DNA of 50,838 bases from Flavobacteriales bacterium (GCA_020435335.1 JAGQZT010000042.1:1-50838), one strand, 5' to 3'. Shown: positions 24,053-34,852, numbered from the stretch's first letter. The notes: generated by a model from the sequence alone, not told the origin. A program made the numbers and translations.

Positions 24053-25807
24053 ATGAAGAAGTTTATTTATTTATTTATCGCTAGTGCCGTATTGTTTACC
24101 AGTTGTGGTGGTGACGGAAAAAATGACGAGAAAAATACTACTGAAGCTAAAGGTGGTGTGAAATACGGTGGCGTATTCAAAATGAACGAAACAGAGGATT
24201 TCAAGAGTTTATACCCGCTTAACATAACCATGGCGCTCGAACAACGAATTGCCAATCAGGTTTTTGAAGGTTTGGTAAAACTGAATCAGGAAGACTTGAG
24301 CATTGTTCCGGCACTGGCCGAAAAATGGGTAGTGAACGAAGATGCGACTTCGTATACTTTCCACCTGAGAAAAGGTGTTAACTTCCACGATAACAGTTGT
24401 TTTGAAGGCGGAAAAGGCCGTGAAGTAACTGCTCACGATTTTAAATACTGCATGGACAGGATTTGTGTGAATGATCCGGCCAACCAAATGTACTGGTTGT
24501 TTAAAGACAAAGTAAAAGGTGCTAACGAATACTATGAGTCCAACAAAAACGGTTCTCCGCTGGAAGGTGGTGTTTCCGGTGTAAAAGTAATCGACGATTA
24601 CACATTGCAAATTGACCTGAACTATTCGTTTGCCGGTTTCCTGAACATCGTGAGCCACGCTGCCTGCTACGTTTACCCGAAAGAGGCTGTTGAAGCCTAC
24701 GGAACCGACATCCGTGTGAACTGTATCGGAACAGGCCCGTTCAAAGTGAATAAAATCAAAGAAGGAGAAACCGTTATCCTCGTAAAAAACGAAACATACT
24801 GGAAAATAGATCAGTACGGAAACAAGTTGCCTTACCTTGATGGTGTTAAATTCTTGTTTAACAAAGAGAAAAAAGCTGAATTGCTTGAATTCAAGAAAGG
24901 AAACCTGGACATGGTATTCCGCTTGCCATTGGAAATGATCAACGATGTGGTTGGTGAACTGGAAGATGCTAAGAAAGGTGGCAACCGCCCTTACGTGATG
25001 CAGGTTGTTCCTGCCCTGAGTGTTTATTACCTGGGGATGCAACATAAATTACCTCCTTTCGACAATGTGGACGTACGTAAAGCATTTAACTATGCCATCG
25101 ATCGCGAATCGATCGTTACATACACCCTGCAAGGTGAAGGACGCGCCGCTTTACATGGCATCGTTCCTCCGTTCAAGGGTTATGATTTCGAAAATGTGAA
25201 AGGTTATGAATTCTCTCCGGAGAAAGCCAAAGAACACTTGGCCAAGGCCGGCTTCCCGAATGGAAAAGATTTCCCTGAAATCACATTACAGATCAACCCC
25301 GGCGGTGGTGACCGTAACGTTCAAATTGCCGAGGTGGTACAAAAAATGCTGAACGAAAACTTAGGCATCAATGTAACGATCGAGCAAATGCAGTTCGCTC
25401 AGCACCTCGAAAACCTGGAAACAGGTAAAGCCTTGTTCTGGAGAGCCGGTTGGATTGCCGATTACCCGGATCCTGAAAACTTCCTGAACCTGCTGTATGG
25501 TGGCCACGTGCCGGAAGATTTAAGCACTAAAGCTTACATCAATGCCATGAGATACCAAAGCCCTGTGTTTGACGAAACATTCAACGCCGCACTGAGAGAA
25601 GTGGATGATGCGAAACGCTACGAGTTGTTCAGACAAGCTGATCAGATTCAGGTGGATGATGCGGCCATCATGCCGATTTTCTACGACGAAAACACGCGTC
25701 TGATTCAGGTGTACGTGAAAAACTTCCCATCTAACGCGATGGAATACAGAGATATGACTGAAGTTTATTTTGATTACGAAGACGCAGAAGAAACTGCTGC
25801 TAAATAA
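24053..25807 (+). CDS. ABC transporter peptide-binding lipoprotein (OppA/DppA type)
   Basis: A 584-residue solute-binding protein of family 5. The signal peptide ends in a lipobox with the lipidated Cys at residue 18 (LFTSC-GGD). The body shows the family pattern: VFEGLVKLNQEDLSIVPALAEKW, YTFHLRKGVNFHD, TGPFKVNKIKEGE, DVRKAFNYAIDRESIV and WIADYPDPENFLNLLYGG. Such proteins capture oligopeptides in the periplasm for an inner-membrane permease. No permease or ATPase genes are adjacent, so the transporter partners lie elsewhere. A strong terminator follows. The Asp/Glu-rich C-terminus (DYEDAEETAAK) is unremarkable. Confidence 0.93.
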   Translation: MKKFIYLFIASAVLFTSCGGDGKNDEKNTTEAKGGVKYGGVFKMNETEDFKSLYPLNITMALEQRIANQVFEGLVKLNQEDLSIVPALAEKWVVNEDATSYTFHLRKGVNFHDNSCFEGGKGREVTAHDFKYCMDRICVNDPANQMYWLFKDKVKGANEYYESNKNGSPLEGGVSGVKVIDDYTLQIDLNYSFAGFLNIVSHAACYVYPKEAVEAYGTDIRVNCIGTGPFKVNKIKEGETVILVKNETYWKIDQYGNKLPYLDGVKFLFNKEKKAELLEFKKGNLDMVFRLPLEMINDVVGELEDAKKGGNRPYVMQVVPALSVYYLGMQHKLPPFDNVDVRKAFNYAIDRESIVTYTLQGEGRAALHGIVPPFKGYDFENVKGYEFSPEKAKEHLAKAGFPNGKDFPEITLQINPGGGDRNVQIAEVVQKMLNENLGINVTIEQMQFAQHLENLETGKALFWRAGWIADYPDPENFLNLLYGGHVPEDLSTKAYINAMRYQSPVFDETFNAALREVDDAKRYELFRQADQIQVDDAAIMPIFYDENTRLIQVYVKNFPSNAMEYRDMTEVYFDYEDAEETAAK

Positions 25808-25827
25808 TAATTTACAATAACTTGTTT

Positions 25828-25861
25828 AAAAAGCCTTTTGAAATTTTCAAAAGGCTTTTTT
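25828..25861 (+). terminator. Rho-independent terminator after the peptide-binding protein gene
   Basis: A near-perfect inverted repeat: AAAAAGCCTTTTGAAA, a short loop, then TTTCAAAAGGCTTTTT and further T residues. It lies 20 bases after the stop codon. The arms are AT-rich with a GCC/GGC clamp. Confidence 0.85.
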
Positions 25862-25883
25862 ATTTTTTGTTGTTTTACAGGCA

Positions 25884-26828
25884 ATGCGAAAAATATTCTT
25901 CATCACCGGTCTGCTTCTGGTTAGTTTCTTCGGACATACCCAAATCCTGGAAATTAACCAACCCCTGTTTACCGATGAGCCTTTTTTTAATCCGGCTTTC
26001 ATCAAAGCCAACAAAGTCAAATCAATTACCGGATCCATCTCTTCGAAGAAGATCAACGACATCATCCGGACAAAAGGACTCGATTATTTTTACGAATTCA
26101 ATGACGACGGCACCTTACTGATGCAGCTTGCTTCCAACTACTCCAAAGGCATCAAGGATTCGAGTATCGTTACCTATTGCTACAACGAGAACGGCTCCAT
26201 CAGCCTGAAACGGAAAAGCGATAGCTACGGCTATTATTCACACCATTACAAGTACGATGCCGACGGAAACATCATGCTGCAAACCTATTGCCGGGATGAA
26301 AACCGGTATGAGTGTAAGAATAAATTTGAGCTCAAGAACCAGTTCGTTATCGTAGCCGACAGCTTTTCCTACCAAAAAACAGACCCCTCTCAAACGAAGA
26401 AATTCTATTACAATGCCTACAAGAAGGTATACAAAGAACAGATCAACTACTACGATGAGTATGGTTATTTAGTAGAAGAGTACACCCGCTTCATAATCGG
26501 CAACAACAAAAAGAAGATTACCTACGAATATGATGAAATGGGCCGGCTCTCCAAAAAACACACGTTTACCGACATCGCCCAGGGCAAAAAGGAAACGGAA
26601 GTATATACCTACGATGAGGTTGGCAACGTACTGGACATCAAATTCTACCAGAACGAGCAACACAAAACAACCAAAGAATTCCTGTATGATAAAAACATGC
26701 TGCTTTACGCGCAGCTGATTAAAGATATCGAAAGTGATTTCCTGCGGATCATTCAGTACCGCTACACATTCTGGGGAGAAAACAAGTACGTGGACTATTT
26801 ACCTTCCGATTCTGTATCTACTCAATAA
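25884..26828 (+). CDS. Secreted YD-repeat-like hypothetical protein
   Basis: A 314-residue protein with a signal peptide (cleavage after FFGHTQ, about residue 20). From about residue 90 on it has a series of YD-like units with the pattern Y-x-Y-(D/N)-x-x-G-x-(I/L): CYNENGSISLK, KYDADGNIMLQ, YYDEYGYLVEE, EYDEMGRLSKK, TYDEVGNVLDI. Such units occur in RHS/wall-associated proteins and in many small secreted Bacteroidota proteins, where the function is unknown. The protein is far too short for an RHS toxin cage and has no core or toxin tip. It begins 22 bases after the terminator and ends with a 7-base convergent overlap with the DUF420 gene. Confidence 0.75.
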   Translation: MRKIFFITGLLLVSFFGHTQILEINQPLFTDEPFFNPAFIKANKVKSITGSISSKKINDIIRTKGLDYFYEFNDDGTLLMQLASNYSKGIKDSSIVTYCYNENGSISLKRKSDSYGYYSHHYKYDADGNIMLQTYCRDENRYECKNKFELKNQFVIVADSFSYQKTDPSQTKKFYYNAYKKVYKEQINYYDEYGYLVEEYTRFIIGNNKKKITYEYDEMGRLSKKHTFTDIAQGKKETEVYTYDEVGNVLDIKFYQNEQHKTTKEFLYDKNMLLYAQLIKDIESDFLRIIQYRYTFWGENKYVDYLPSDSVSTQ

Positions 26829-27343
26829 TAAGGTGAAATCATCAGGTAAACAAGAACACCTGAAACCGCCACATACAACCACAACGGAAACGCGATCCTG
26901 GCCATCTTCTTATGCCGGTCGAACAGGCCGGATAAGGCTCTGGTATATGAGATCAGCACCAACGGAATAATGACAATAGACAACAGAATGTGCGTGATTA
27001 ACACGAAATAATATACGTATTTAAGCACACCCTCTCCGCCATAAACCGTCGTATCGGATGTCATGTGATAAGCAACATACATGACCAAAAACAACAATGA
27101 CAGGAGTAAACTGGTCTTCATCAACCCTTCGTGCAAGGCTCGCTTACCATTTTTAATGGCAATAATGGCAGCCACAAGTAAAACCGCGGTCAACGCATTG
27201 ATTCCGGCATAAATAGGAGGCAAAAAAGTCAGGGGTTCAACATTCGGAATCTTGATACCGAAAAGTGCTGCTACAGCCAAAGGAAGCACAACAGAAACAA
27301 TAATGGTGATTTTTTTATACTTGTTCTCTGCAGCTAATGTCAT
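26822..27343 (-). CDS. DUF420 family membrane protein (cytochrome oxidase-associated)
   Basis: A 173-residue inner-membrane protein with about five hydrophobic segments. It shows the family pattern LPPIYAGINALTAVLLVAA, then HEGLMKTSLLLSLLFL and YHMTSDTTVYGG, then HILLSIVIIPLVL. DUF420 proteins are encoded with heme and cytochrome-c oxidase biogenesis genes, and several conserved His (in ALHEG, YHMT and THILL) suggest a metal or heme role that is not established. Its ATG overlaps the stop of the farnesyltransferase gene by 4 bases (ATGA), so the two are translationally coupled. Confidence 0.88.
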   Translation of the reverse strand: MTLAAENKYKKITIIVSVVLPLAVAALFGIKIPNVEPLTFLPPIYAGINALTAVLLVAAIIAIKNGKRALHEGLMKTSLLLSLLFLVMYVAYHMTSDTTVYGGEGVLKYVYYFVLITHILLSIVIIPLVLISYTRALSGLFDRHKKMARIAFPLWLYVAVSGVLVYLMISPYY

Positions 27344-28230
27344 ACAATCCTGTCAATGAGAATGATCGTTAACGATAAAATCAGGTATAAATAAGATAGT
27401 AACAGAATCCGAAGCGCAAACTTATCATCTCTAGTCTGCATCAACTTAACAGCAGGATAGATCATCAACCCGGATAAAATGGTTAACCCGACGGTAGTCA
27501 ATCTGCCGGTTACACCGAAAATCTCAGGCGTAATTCCCATTACCAACAGAACCAATACACTGATAAAGATCAGGCTTGCCGTAGCCAGATTCTTCTTGCC
27601 GAAAGGCAACATCTTAAATCCGGCCTTCGTGTAATCATCGTTGACCCGCCACGCAATCGCCCAAAAATGAGGGAATTGCCAAACAAACTGTAAGGCAAAA
27701 AGGATTCCGGCTTCCAGGCTGAAACTTCCGGTAGCGGCAACCCAACCCAACATGGGTGGAATTGCACCGGGAAAGGCTCCCACCAGGACAGAAATCGTAG
27801 ATACCCGTTTCAATGGAGTATACAGCGCAACGTACATGGCAATAGCCAACAACCCCAGAATTCCACTTAACGGATTCAGCATCCAAAGTAATCCGACTCC
27901 GATCAGTCCGAAAACAGATGCCACACTAACGGCTTCGGCAACCGAAAGCTTGCCGGATGGCAAAGGACGATTTGCCGTACGCTTCATTAATTTATCGTAA
28001 TTTCTTTCTATCGCCTGGTTGAAAGCATTGGATGAAGAGGTAACTAAAAATCCTCCGATCATCAGGATCACAACTTCCGAAAAATTATAAGACGGGGCAC
28101 CGATAAAATAGCCGAAGACAGCAGATATAACAACAAATGCCGTAAGCTTGAACTTAAACAATTGCATGTAACATGATACTCGCTCAGCAAAGGTCAGTGA
28201 TGTTATTTTTGAAGTTTCTGTAAAGGCCAT
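27340..28230 (-). CDS. ctaB: Protoheme IX farnesyltransferase (heme O synthase)
   Basis: A 296-residue UbiA-family prenyltransferase (also called CyoE) with eight or nine membrane helices. It adds farnesyl to heme B to give heme O for heme-copper oxidases. The first Asp-rich motif region is NAFNQAIERNYDKLMKRTANRPLPSG, seen here as its parts AIERNYDKLMKRT and NRPLPSG; the second is NDDYTKAGFKMLP. Family members usually have an N-x-x-D pattern at the start of the first motif; here it reads NAFNQAIERNYD, within family variation as far as I can judge. It is followed by DUF420 in the same transcript. The usual coxABC and ctaA genes are not in the window. Confidence 0.95.
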   Translation of the reverse strand: MAFTETSKITSLTFAERVSCYMQLFKFKLTAFVVISAVFGYFIGAPSYNFSEVVILMIGGFLVTSSSNAFNQAIERNYDKLMKRTANRPLPSGKLSVAEAVSVASVFGLIGVGLLWMLNPLSGILGLLAIAMYVALYTPLKRVSTISVLVGAFPGAIPPMLGWVAATGSFSLEAGILFALQFVWQFPHFWAIAWRVNDDYTKAGFKMLPFGKKNLATASLIFISVLVLLVMGITPEIFGVTGRLTTVGLTILSGLMIYPAVKLMQTRDDKFALRILLLSYLYLILSLTIILIDRIV

Positions 28231-28348
28231 CTGCCATTCTAAAGCAGCAAATATAACTAATCCAACCTAGATTTGAAAAATATGGAAGGAAGAACTTACC
28301 GGGGGTGTTTTTTTTAATCGTTAACTACTTACAACCGCCTTAAATAAC

Positions 28349-28356
28349 TACATTTG
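28349..28356 (+). promoter_or_regulatory. Candidate -7 element (TACATTTG) for secA
   Basis: An exact TAnnTTTG match in the 207-base divergent gap between ctaB and secA, 81 bases before the secA ATG. No clear -33 TTG is seen. It would give a leader of about 75 bases. I found no SecM-like or other regulatory ORF in that leader. Confidence 0.45.
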
Positions 28357-28437
28357 CGGATTGTTAAGCCAATTTGTCAGGCAATCCATCTTTGGTAAGA
28401 TAATTGACGATTTGGCCGAAATTAAAATCGAGAAACG

Positions 28438-31400
28438 ATGAGCGGATTATTAAGTAAAGTGCTTAAAACCTTTGTTGGAAGTAAATCAGATAGAGATTAC
28501 AAGGAATTATCCCCAATTATAGATGAAGTTGCACAGGCGTTCAAGGCCTATCAGTCATTAAGCAATGATGAACTGCGCAATAAAACCCTGGAACTTAAAG
28601 CCAGAATTAAGGATAAAATCAGACCCAGTGAGGATGAAATTGCGTCCCTGAAAGACAAAATTGAGAACGATAACGGGTTGTCCATTGTTGAGAAGGAAGA
28701 CATCTACAACAAAATTGACGAAATAGACAAAAAAGTACTGGAGCAGATCGAAGAAGTGCTCGCTGAGATTAAAGGTGAAGCCTTTGCCGTTGTGAAAGAA
28801 ACTGCCCGCAGATTTTCTCAGAATCCAAGCATCGAAGTTACGGCAACCGATATGGACAGGGATATTGCCGCCGAAAAGGACCATGTGACCATCAACGGAG
28901 ATAAAGCCACATACAACAGCACCTGGCTCGCTGCCGGAAACCCCATTACCTGGGAAATGGTGCATTATGACGTACAGCTGATCGGTGGCCGCGTACTCCA
29001 CGAAGGGAAAATCGCCGAAATGATGACCGGTGAGGGAAAAACGTTAGTAGCAACTCTTCCTGTTTATTTGAATGCACTGGCCGGACGAGGTGTTCACGTT
29101 GTAACCGTAAACGACTACCTCTCCAAAAGGGACTCCGAATGGATGGCTCCGATTTTCGAATTCCACGGACTGACCGTCGATTGTATCGATAAACACCAAC
29201 CCAACTCCTCTGAACGCCGAAAAGCCTATATGGCCGACATCACTTACGGAACAAACAACGAATTCGGTTTCGACTACCTGAGAGACAACATGGCCAGAAG
29301 CCCCGAAGATCTCGTGCAACGGAAACACCATTATGCGATCATCGATGAGGTCGATTCGGTACTGATCGATGATGCCCGTACTCCTCTGATCATCTCGGGT
29401 CCGACACCAAAAGGTGACAAACACGAATTCCACGAACTGAAGCCACGTGTTGAGACCCTGGTTTCTGCACAGCGTAAATATGTAACCACGGCCCTTGCCG
29501 ATGCTAAAAAATTACTCTCTCCCCTGATGGACGGAGAAAAAATCAGCAAGGAGGATAGTGAGAAAGGTGGCCTGGCCTTATTGCGGGCACACCGTGGTCT
29601 CCCAAAAAACAAAGCCCTCATCAAATTCCTGAGTGAACACGGAATTAAAGCCGCACTCCAAAAAACGGAAAATTTCTACATGCAGGATCAAAGCAAGGAA
29701 ATGCATAAGGTAGATGCTGAGTTATTTTTCGTAATCGATGAGCGAACCAACAGCGTGGAACTCACCGAGAAAGGGATCGAACTGATTACCGGATCCGGTG
29801 ATGATCCGAATTTCTTCGTGATGCCTGATATCGGTACCGAAGTTGCGAAGATCGAAAAATCCGGAGCTTCCGATCAGGATAAACTGATGGCTAAAGAGAG
29901 AATGATCCAGGATTATTCCGTTAAAGCCGAACGAATCCATACCATCAACCAATTGCTGAAAGCCTACGCCATGTTCGAAATAGATGTGGAGTATGTCGTG
30001 ATGGACAACAAGGTGAAAATCGTGGACGAACAAACCGGCCGGATCATGGAAGGACGACGTTATTCCGACGGTTTACACCAGGCCATTGAAGCCAAAGAAA
30101 ACGTGAAAGTGGAGGCCGCTACGCAAACCTATGCCACGGTTACACTCCAAAACTACTTCCGCATGTACCACAAACTGTCCGGTATGACCGGTACTGCCGA
30201 AACCGAATCGCAAGAATTTTGGGATATTTATAAACTGGACGTGGTTGTCATTCCTACAAACAAACCGATTGCCCGGGAGGATCGTGAGGACCTGGTTTAC
30301 AAATCCAATCGTGAAAAATACAATGCCATTATCGATGAGATTGTTTCTCTGGTAGGACAAAAACGTCCGGTACTGGTGGGTACTACTTCGGTAGAAATTT
30401 CGGAATTGCTGAGCCGTATGCTCAAAATGAAAGGCATTCAGCACAATGTTTTAAATGCCAAATTACACCAGCGTGAAGCCGAGATCGTTGCTGAAGCCGG
30501 TCGCCCGGGAACCGTTACCATCGCCACCAACATGGCCGGTAGGGGAACCGACATTAAACTCGGCCCCGGAGTAAAAGAAGCCGGAGGTCTGGCCATCATC
30601 GGTACGGAAAGACACGACTCCCGACGTGTGGACCGCCAGTTAAGAGGTCGTTCCGGACGACAAGGAGATCCGGGGTCTTCTCAATTCTTCGTATCACTGG
30701 AAGATAACCTGATGCGTTTGTTCAATTCCGAGCGGATCATCAAAATCATGGACCGTATGGGCCTCGAAGAAGGCGAAGTGATCCAACACTCCATGGTGAC
30801 CAAATCCATCGAAAGAGCACAGAAAAAAGTAGAGGAGAATAACTTCGGTATCCGTAAACGACTCCTGGAGTACGATGATATCATGAATTCCCAGCGGGAA
30901 GTGATCTACACAAAAAGACGTAACGCACTTTTTGGCGAGCGTCTGGGTGTCGAAATTTCCAACATGATCTACGATGTATGTGAATCCCTGGTGAATGAAT
31001 TTCAGGATTATCACGATTTCGACGGATTCAAACTGGAACTGATCCGCTTACTCTCCATCGAATCTCCATTCACCCAACAGGAATTTTATGAAGGCAAGGC
31101 TCAGGAATTGATCGAAGACCTGCACGAGAGAGCCATTCAACATTACATCAGAAAGTCTGATCTGATTGCTCAGACAGCTTATCCGGTGATCAAGGATGTG
31201 TTTGAAAATCAAGGCGCCCAGTATGAAAACATCGTTGTGCCCATTACCGATGGTATTAAAACGATCAACATCACAACCCCACTGGAGAAAACCTACAAAT
31301 CGGAAGGCCGTGAACTGACCAAATCCATTGAAAAAAGCGTGATCCTGGCCCTGATCGACGAAGACTGGAAAGAACACTTGCGCGAAATGGACGAGCTGAA

Positions 31401-31785
31401 GCAATCGGTACAAAATGCAGTACACGAGCAAAAAGACCCGTTATTGATCTACAAATTCGAAGCCTTTAAATTGTTTAATGGTGCCTTGCTGAAGATCAAC
31501 AAAGAGGTGGGTAGCTTCCTGATGAAATGCAACCTGCCGCAACAACAAGGCAACGAGCAGATCGAAACGAAGCAAGAGGCTCCCAAACCGAAATCAGATA
31601 TGAGTCAGCTACAAACGAGCCGACCTGAAACGGTAAGCACCTCAACTGCTCAGCAAGGATCGCCTATGCCACAGGAACAACCGAAAGTTCAGCCGGTACG
31701 GGTAGAGAAAAAAGTAGGAAGAAATGATCCTTGCCCATGTGGAAGCGGTAAAAAATACAAGCAATGTCACGGAAAATTAAGCTGA
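28438..31785 (+). CDS. secA: Preprotein translocase ATPase SecA
   Basis: A 1115-residue motor that drives proteins through SecYEG. Walker A is MTGEGKT near residue 195, Walker B is [16 protein letters not shown] near 302, and helicase motifs include [15 protein letters not shown] and [14 protein letters not shown]. The C-terminal zinc-binding tail is [14 protein letters not shown] (Cys-x-Cys...Cys-His), which binds SecB or the ribosome in other species. It is longer than E. coli SecA (901) because of insertions around residues 50-110 and 320-470, normal for Bacteroidota. The last 22 bases overlap the next gene. Confidence 0.99.
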   Translation: MSGLLSKVLKTFVGSKSDRDYKELSPIIDEVAQAFKAYQSLSNDELRNKTLELKARIKDKIRPSEDEIASLKDKIENDNGLSIVEKEDIYNKIDEIDKKVLEQIEEVLAEIKGEAFAVVKETARRFSQNPSIEVTATDMDRDIAAEKDHVTINGDKATYNSTWLAAGNPITWEMVHYDVQLIGGRVLHEGKIAEMMTGEGKTLVATLPVYLNALAGRGVHVVTVNDYLSKRDSEWMAPIFEFHGLTVDCIDKHQPNSSERRKAYMADITYGTNNEFGFDYLRDNMARSPEDLVQRKHHYAIIDEVDSVLIDDARTPLIISGPTPKGDKHEFHELKPRVETLVSAQRKYVTTALADAKKLLSPLMDGEKISKEDSEKGGLALLRAHRGLPKNKALIKFLSEHGIKAALQKTENFYMQDQSKEMHKVDAELFFVIDERTNSVELTEKGIELITGSGDDPNFFVMPDIGTEVAKIEKSGASDQDKLMAKERMIQDYSVKAERIHTINQLLKAYAMFEIDVEYVVMDNKVKIVDEQTGRIMEGRRYSDGLHQAIEAKENVKVEAATQTYATVTLQNYFRMYHKLSGMTGTAETESQEFWDIYKLDVVVIPTNKPIAREDREDLVYKSNREKYNAIIDEIVSLVGQKRPVLVGTTSVEISELLSRMLKMKGIQHNVLNAKLHQREAEIVAEAGRPGTVTIATNMAGRGTDIKLGPGVKEAGGLAIIGTERHDSRRVDRQLRGRSGRQGDPGSSQFFVSLEDNLMRLFNSERIIKIMDRMGLEEGEVIQHSMVTKSIERAQKKVEENNFGIRKRLLEYDDIMNSQREVIYTKRRNALFGERLGVEISNMIYDVCESLVNEFQDYHDFDGFKLELIRLLSIESPFTQQEFYEGKAQELIEDLHERAIQHYIRKSDLIAQTAYPVIKDVFENQGAQYENIVVPITDGIKTINITTPLEKTYKSEGRELTKSIEKSVILALIDEDWKEHLREMDELKQSVQNAVHEQKDPLLIYKFEAFKLFNGALLKINKEVGSFLMKCNLPQQQGNEQIETKQEAPKPKSDMSQLQTSRPETVSTSTAQQGSPMPQEQPKVQPVRVEKKVGRNDPCPCGSGKKYKQCHGKLS

Positions 31786-32954
31786 TCGGCATCCTCCTGA
31801 TCAGCTTTTCTTCCCTTTGCTTTGCTCAGAACGACGAGCATAAGTCGTCCTTTTTCCAACCCGAATACCTGTTCGGGAAAATCATTCCCGTTAGCAGTTA
31901 CGGTCCTTTCCCCGAAGATGGTTACCAGCATGCCATAGCCATTAGCTATGGGGTAACAAACAGCGACACCACCAAATGGGGGCGCTATTACAACCAACCC
32001 GAAACCGGCCTGATGTTCCTTTACTCCAACCTGGGGAACAATGAAGTCTTCGGCCACCAGTTCAGTTTATTACCCTTCATTTCCTTCAAGGTTTTTAATC
32101 GGCTGAAAACCCCGTTCAAATTACGCCTGGGAGCAGGAATCTCCTACTTCACACACACGTTCGACAGCATCAATAACCCACAGAACGAACTGATCGGTGC
32201 CGAATTCACCTGGGATGTTAAAGTCTTTCTCTATAAAACCCTCTACAAGCATAAAGGGTTTAACCTGCAGTTAGGTGCGGGGTTCTCCCATGAATCAAAC
32301 GGGCATACCAAGCTGCCGAATCTGGGTATTAACTCCCCCATGGTTAGTCTGTCTGCTCAGTTTTACAACAACGAAAACGCCAACTATTACTATTCGAAAC
32401 GCGTAAAGCGGGGCAATGTCGGACCGAAAAATTACTTTTTTACCGTCCGGCAGGGCATCGGCATTCACGAGCAGGATGAAACGGAAGGGCCCCAAATGGG
32501 CAAGCTCAAACCGGTTTATGCCAGTACGGTAAGTTCTTCCATCTTATTCAATAACCACATGAAGGTTCGGGCAGGGTTCACCTACCGCTTCTACCAGCAT
32601 TATTACGACCATTTACAGGACACCAATGTGATCGGATTAAGTGACAATCCGAACTGGAATGCTACGAACATCTCCTTTTTTCTGGGTAACGAATTCTTGC
32701 TCGGGCATACCAGCATCGACGCGGAATTAGGTGTAAACCTGCACAAACCCTTTTACCGGACCTTTAATCCCAAAAATGATCTGGCACTGAATTTGCAAAA
32801 AATCCTGTACACACGCATCGGCATGAACCTATACCTGATCAATACACAAGAAATGCCAAAACACAACGTTTTTATCGGAACCCACATCAAAGCAAACAAT
32901 GTAAAAGCCGATTACACCGAATTTACGCTGGGTTACACCTACAAACTAAACTAA
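31764..32954 (+). CDS. Acyloxyacyl hydrolase / PagL-like lipid A deacylase, paralogue 1
   Basis: A 396-residue outer-membrane beta-barrel protein. The signal peptide ends SLCFAQ (about residue 22). ATG 31764 lies inside the end of secA (22-base overlap) and is kept because it supplies the basic start MSRKIK of the signal peptide. The key motif is [17 protein letters not shown], with H176-x-S178-N matching the His-x-Ser-Asn active site of PagL, the outer-membrane enzyme that removes the 3-O acyl chain of lipid A. In PagL, as I recall, the third residue is a Glu about 14 positions after the His; here that position is Asn. The protein is about twice the size of PagL, as is common for Bacteroidota members. 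It is a clear paralogue of 37599-38810. Confidence 0.75.
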   Translation: MSRKIKLIGILLISFSSLCFAQNDEHKSSFFQPEYLFGKIIPVSSYGPFPEDGYQHAIAISYGVTNSDTTKWGRYYNQPETGLMFLYSNLGNNEVFGHQFSLLPFISFKVFNRLKTPFKLRLGAGISYFTHTFDSINNPQNELIGAEFTWDVKVFLYKTLYKHKGFNLQLGAGFSHESNGHTKLPNLGINSPMVSLSAQFYNNENANYYYSKRVKRGNVGPKNYFFTVRQGIGIHEQDETEGPQMGKLKPVYASTVSSSILFNNHMKVRAGFTYRFYQHYYDHLQDTNVIGLSDNPNWNATNISFFLGNEFLLGHTSIDAELGVNLHKPFYRTFNPKNDLALNLQKILYTRIGMNLYLINTQEMPKHNVFIGTHIKANNVKADYTEFTLGYTYKLN

Positions 32955-32981
32955 GTTCAGGCTTGTTGCCCTGTCATTTTC

Positions 32982-33905
32982 ATGCGAACTGCTTTCAACA
33001 TATTAGTATTATTCATCGTATTCATGAAATGCCAATCCCTTTATGCCCAGAATCATTACAACAATGGAAACTTCGGCATTAATTTGGGACTCGTTGCCGC
33101 TATCGGCAGTCATTTCGACCGGTTCGGCGTGAATGTCAGCACCTTTTATGTAACAGACCGGATACAGATCAATCCTACATTCCGGCTGTATTTCAATGCC
33201 AGAAACCTGGGCCCGGAAAAACAATACGTAGAAGCCGTTGCCAGCCTGGGAATTGTGTACGCATTCGGTGATCAGGATACAACCGACAACTTGTTTTACA
33301 GCCCTGTCAGCAACCAAACCCACCGGAAAAACAGCATCGGCTATTCCTACAATTATTACCTGAACAACATCGACATGAGTCAGTTTACCGGTACCATCGC
33401 CTTTCAGTTCGGTGAGTTCAGCCTGATCGCGGAAAACGACCTGTTTGCCCAACCGAAGCTGGACCGGTTCCGGACCGGAGCATTTCTGTTGCACTACCAG
33501 AAAGACCACTTCCAGTATGCTTTGAATACAACCTTGTTTACCGGACAGATGGGAGAACGGATTACCGACAAAAATTACCCGTACAATCACATTTACGAGA
33601 ACACCCACGGTGGAAAATACACGCAGTATTCACATGGATTATTAAGTGGCCAGGTTAAATACGCCGGCCCGTATCAGCAGGTCTATCAGGGAAACCTGGG
33701 CATCGATTCGGAATGGGTTCGTCACGCCGTTCAGAACAGACTGATTCACGACATCCTGACTTTCCCGAAAATTACGGGCAACACCAATGCACATATCCCG
33801 ATGATCCTGAAAGACGGATCACAATACCTGTTTAAAGAAGATCAAAAAGTGAAACCTCCGCGATTCTTCTGGAATGCATACAGCAATGCGGCCTTGTTTT
33901 ACTAA
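32982..33905 (+). CDS. Secreted protein with polymorphic-toxin-type-23-like C-terminus
   Basis: A 307-residue protein with a signal peptide (cleavage after SLYAQ, about residue 23). The first 200 residues alternate like outer-membrane or surface beta strands (FGINLGLVAAIG, VNVSTFYVTDRIQ). The last 110 residues carry TGQMGERITDKNYPYNH, KYTQYSHG, IDSEWVRHAVQNRLIHD, NAHIPM and a terminal NAALFY. This series strongly resembles the family called bacterial (polymorphic) toxin 23 as I remember it, whose activity I do not know. No RHS/filamentous scaffold and no obvious immunity gene is adjacent, so toxicity is doubtful. It lies 27 bases after the first PagL-like gene and overlaps the convergent PAP2 gene by 4 bases. 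Confidence 0.6.
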   Translation: MRTAFNILVLFIVFMKCQSLYAQNHYNNGNFGINLGLVAAIGSHFDRFGVNVSTFYVTDRIQINPTFRLYFNARNLGPEKQYVEAVASLGIVYAFGDQDTTDNLFYSPVSNQTHRKNSIGYSYNYYLNNIDMSQFTGTIAFQFGEFSLIAENDLFAQPKLDRFRTGAFLLHYQKDHFQYALNTTLFTGQMGERITDKNYPYNHIYENTHGGKYTQYSHGLLSGQVKYAGPYQQVYQGNLGIDSEWVRHAVQNRLIHDILTFPKITGNTNAHIPMILKDGSQYLFKEDQKVKPPRFFWNAYSNAALFY

Positions 33906-34852
33906 AAACTGAAGACCACGCCCACCAGATTATCACCGTATGAACGCGTCATGTAAAACTGCGGATGAAAGGAAGTTTTAGTATCGGAGAATTTTTCTGT
34001 TTTTTCCTTCTTGATCTTGCTGTTTGCCACAATGGAACCAACCGAATACCCGATCAGAATCCCCAACGGGTAATCAGAAGCATAATGAACACCGCTGTTC
34101 ATCATTTCGATACTCAACACGCCGATCATGGTATAACCCACCGGCCGGATCCATTTCACCTCCGGATAATTCTTAGCAATAATGGTGACGGTAGACGTGA
34201 GCGTGGCCACATGTCCCGACGGCATGGCATCGTAATGCGGTGTGTTCTCAGCATAGGTCTTTAAATTCGGAAATAAATCCCACCGGCCTCTGGGTTGGGT
34301 TCGCACATAAGGGCTTTCCCGGCCGAACACCCGTTTTAACCCTTGCGTAAGAACTCCCAGGGTTAGAATACCTTCCACGATCTCACTTGATGTATGAATG
34401 GCCCGGTAATCTTTTTTCAGGGCTCCGGTCGACAAAAACCCAAGCCCGATCAATAAGGATGTATTCCCGTGACCCAGGTAATACAAATAAGCCGAGTTGT
34501 TTCGGGGATAAGTAAACATGCCAATGAATACGTCCTGATCATGATCTTTTTCCAACCCGTAATCTTGTAAATTTTCGGCATAATCAAGTAATTCTTCGTC
34601 GGCAGCGTATAGCATTCCCGTTGTTAATGCCGTTAAGCCCCACCATTTCAGGTTCTCTTTTTTGACGGCTTCTTTCCCCAGATTGGCGTAATTCTTAGGA
34701 ATTCCTGTCAGAAAGTTAAACAACTTCGGACGCGGATAGGTATACGTCATATCGTCCGAAATCTGATAGGTTTGAAAAGCAGGCTTATCCTTCTCCTGGG
34801 CACTGGCACCTAGGGTAATCAACAAAAGTAATATGCTCGCAAATCGTTTCAT
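33902..34852 (-). CDS. PAP2-family phosphatase, paralogue 1
   Basis: A 316-residue membrane-associated lipid phosphatase with a signal peptide (GASAQ, about residue 19). The three PAP2 motifs are present in adapted form: KRVFGRESP (K-x6-R-x-P type), MPSGHVATLTS with the catalytic PSGH, and NSGVHYASDYPLG, where the usual Ser-Arg is replaced and H-x3-D is kept. Enzymes of this fold act in the periplasm on undecaprenyl pyrophosphate, phosphatidylglycerol phosphate or the phosphates of lipid A; the substrate cannot be read from the sequence. Its ATG shares one base with the stop of the upstream PAP2 gene (TAATG). Confidence 0.88.
   Translation of the reverse strand: MKRFASILLLLITLGASAQEKDKPAFQTYQISDDMTYTYPRPKLFNFLTGIPKNYANLGKEAVKKENLKWWGLTALTTGMLYAADEELLDYAENLQDYGLEKDHDQDVFIGMFTYPRNNSAYLYYLGHGNTSLLIGLGFLSTGALKKDYRAIHTSSEIVEGILTLGVLTQGLKRVFGRESPYVRTQPRGRWDLFPNLKTYAENTPHYDAMPSGHVATLTSTVTIIAKNYPEVKWIRPVGYTMIGVLSIEMMNSGVHYASDYPLGILIGYSVGSIVANSKIKKEKTEKFSDTKTSFHPQFYMTRSYGDNLVGVVFSF

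Noticed and set aside
25884..26828. RHS-type toxin
   Set aside because: YD-like units are present but the protein is only 314 residues, with no RHS core motif, no cleavage site and no variable toxin tip.
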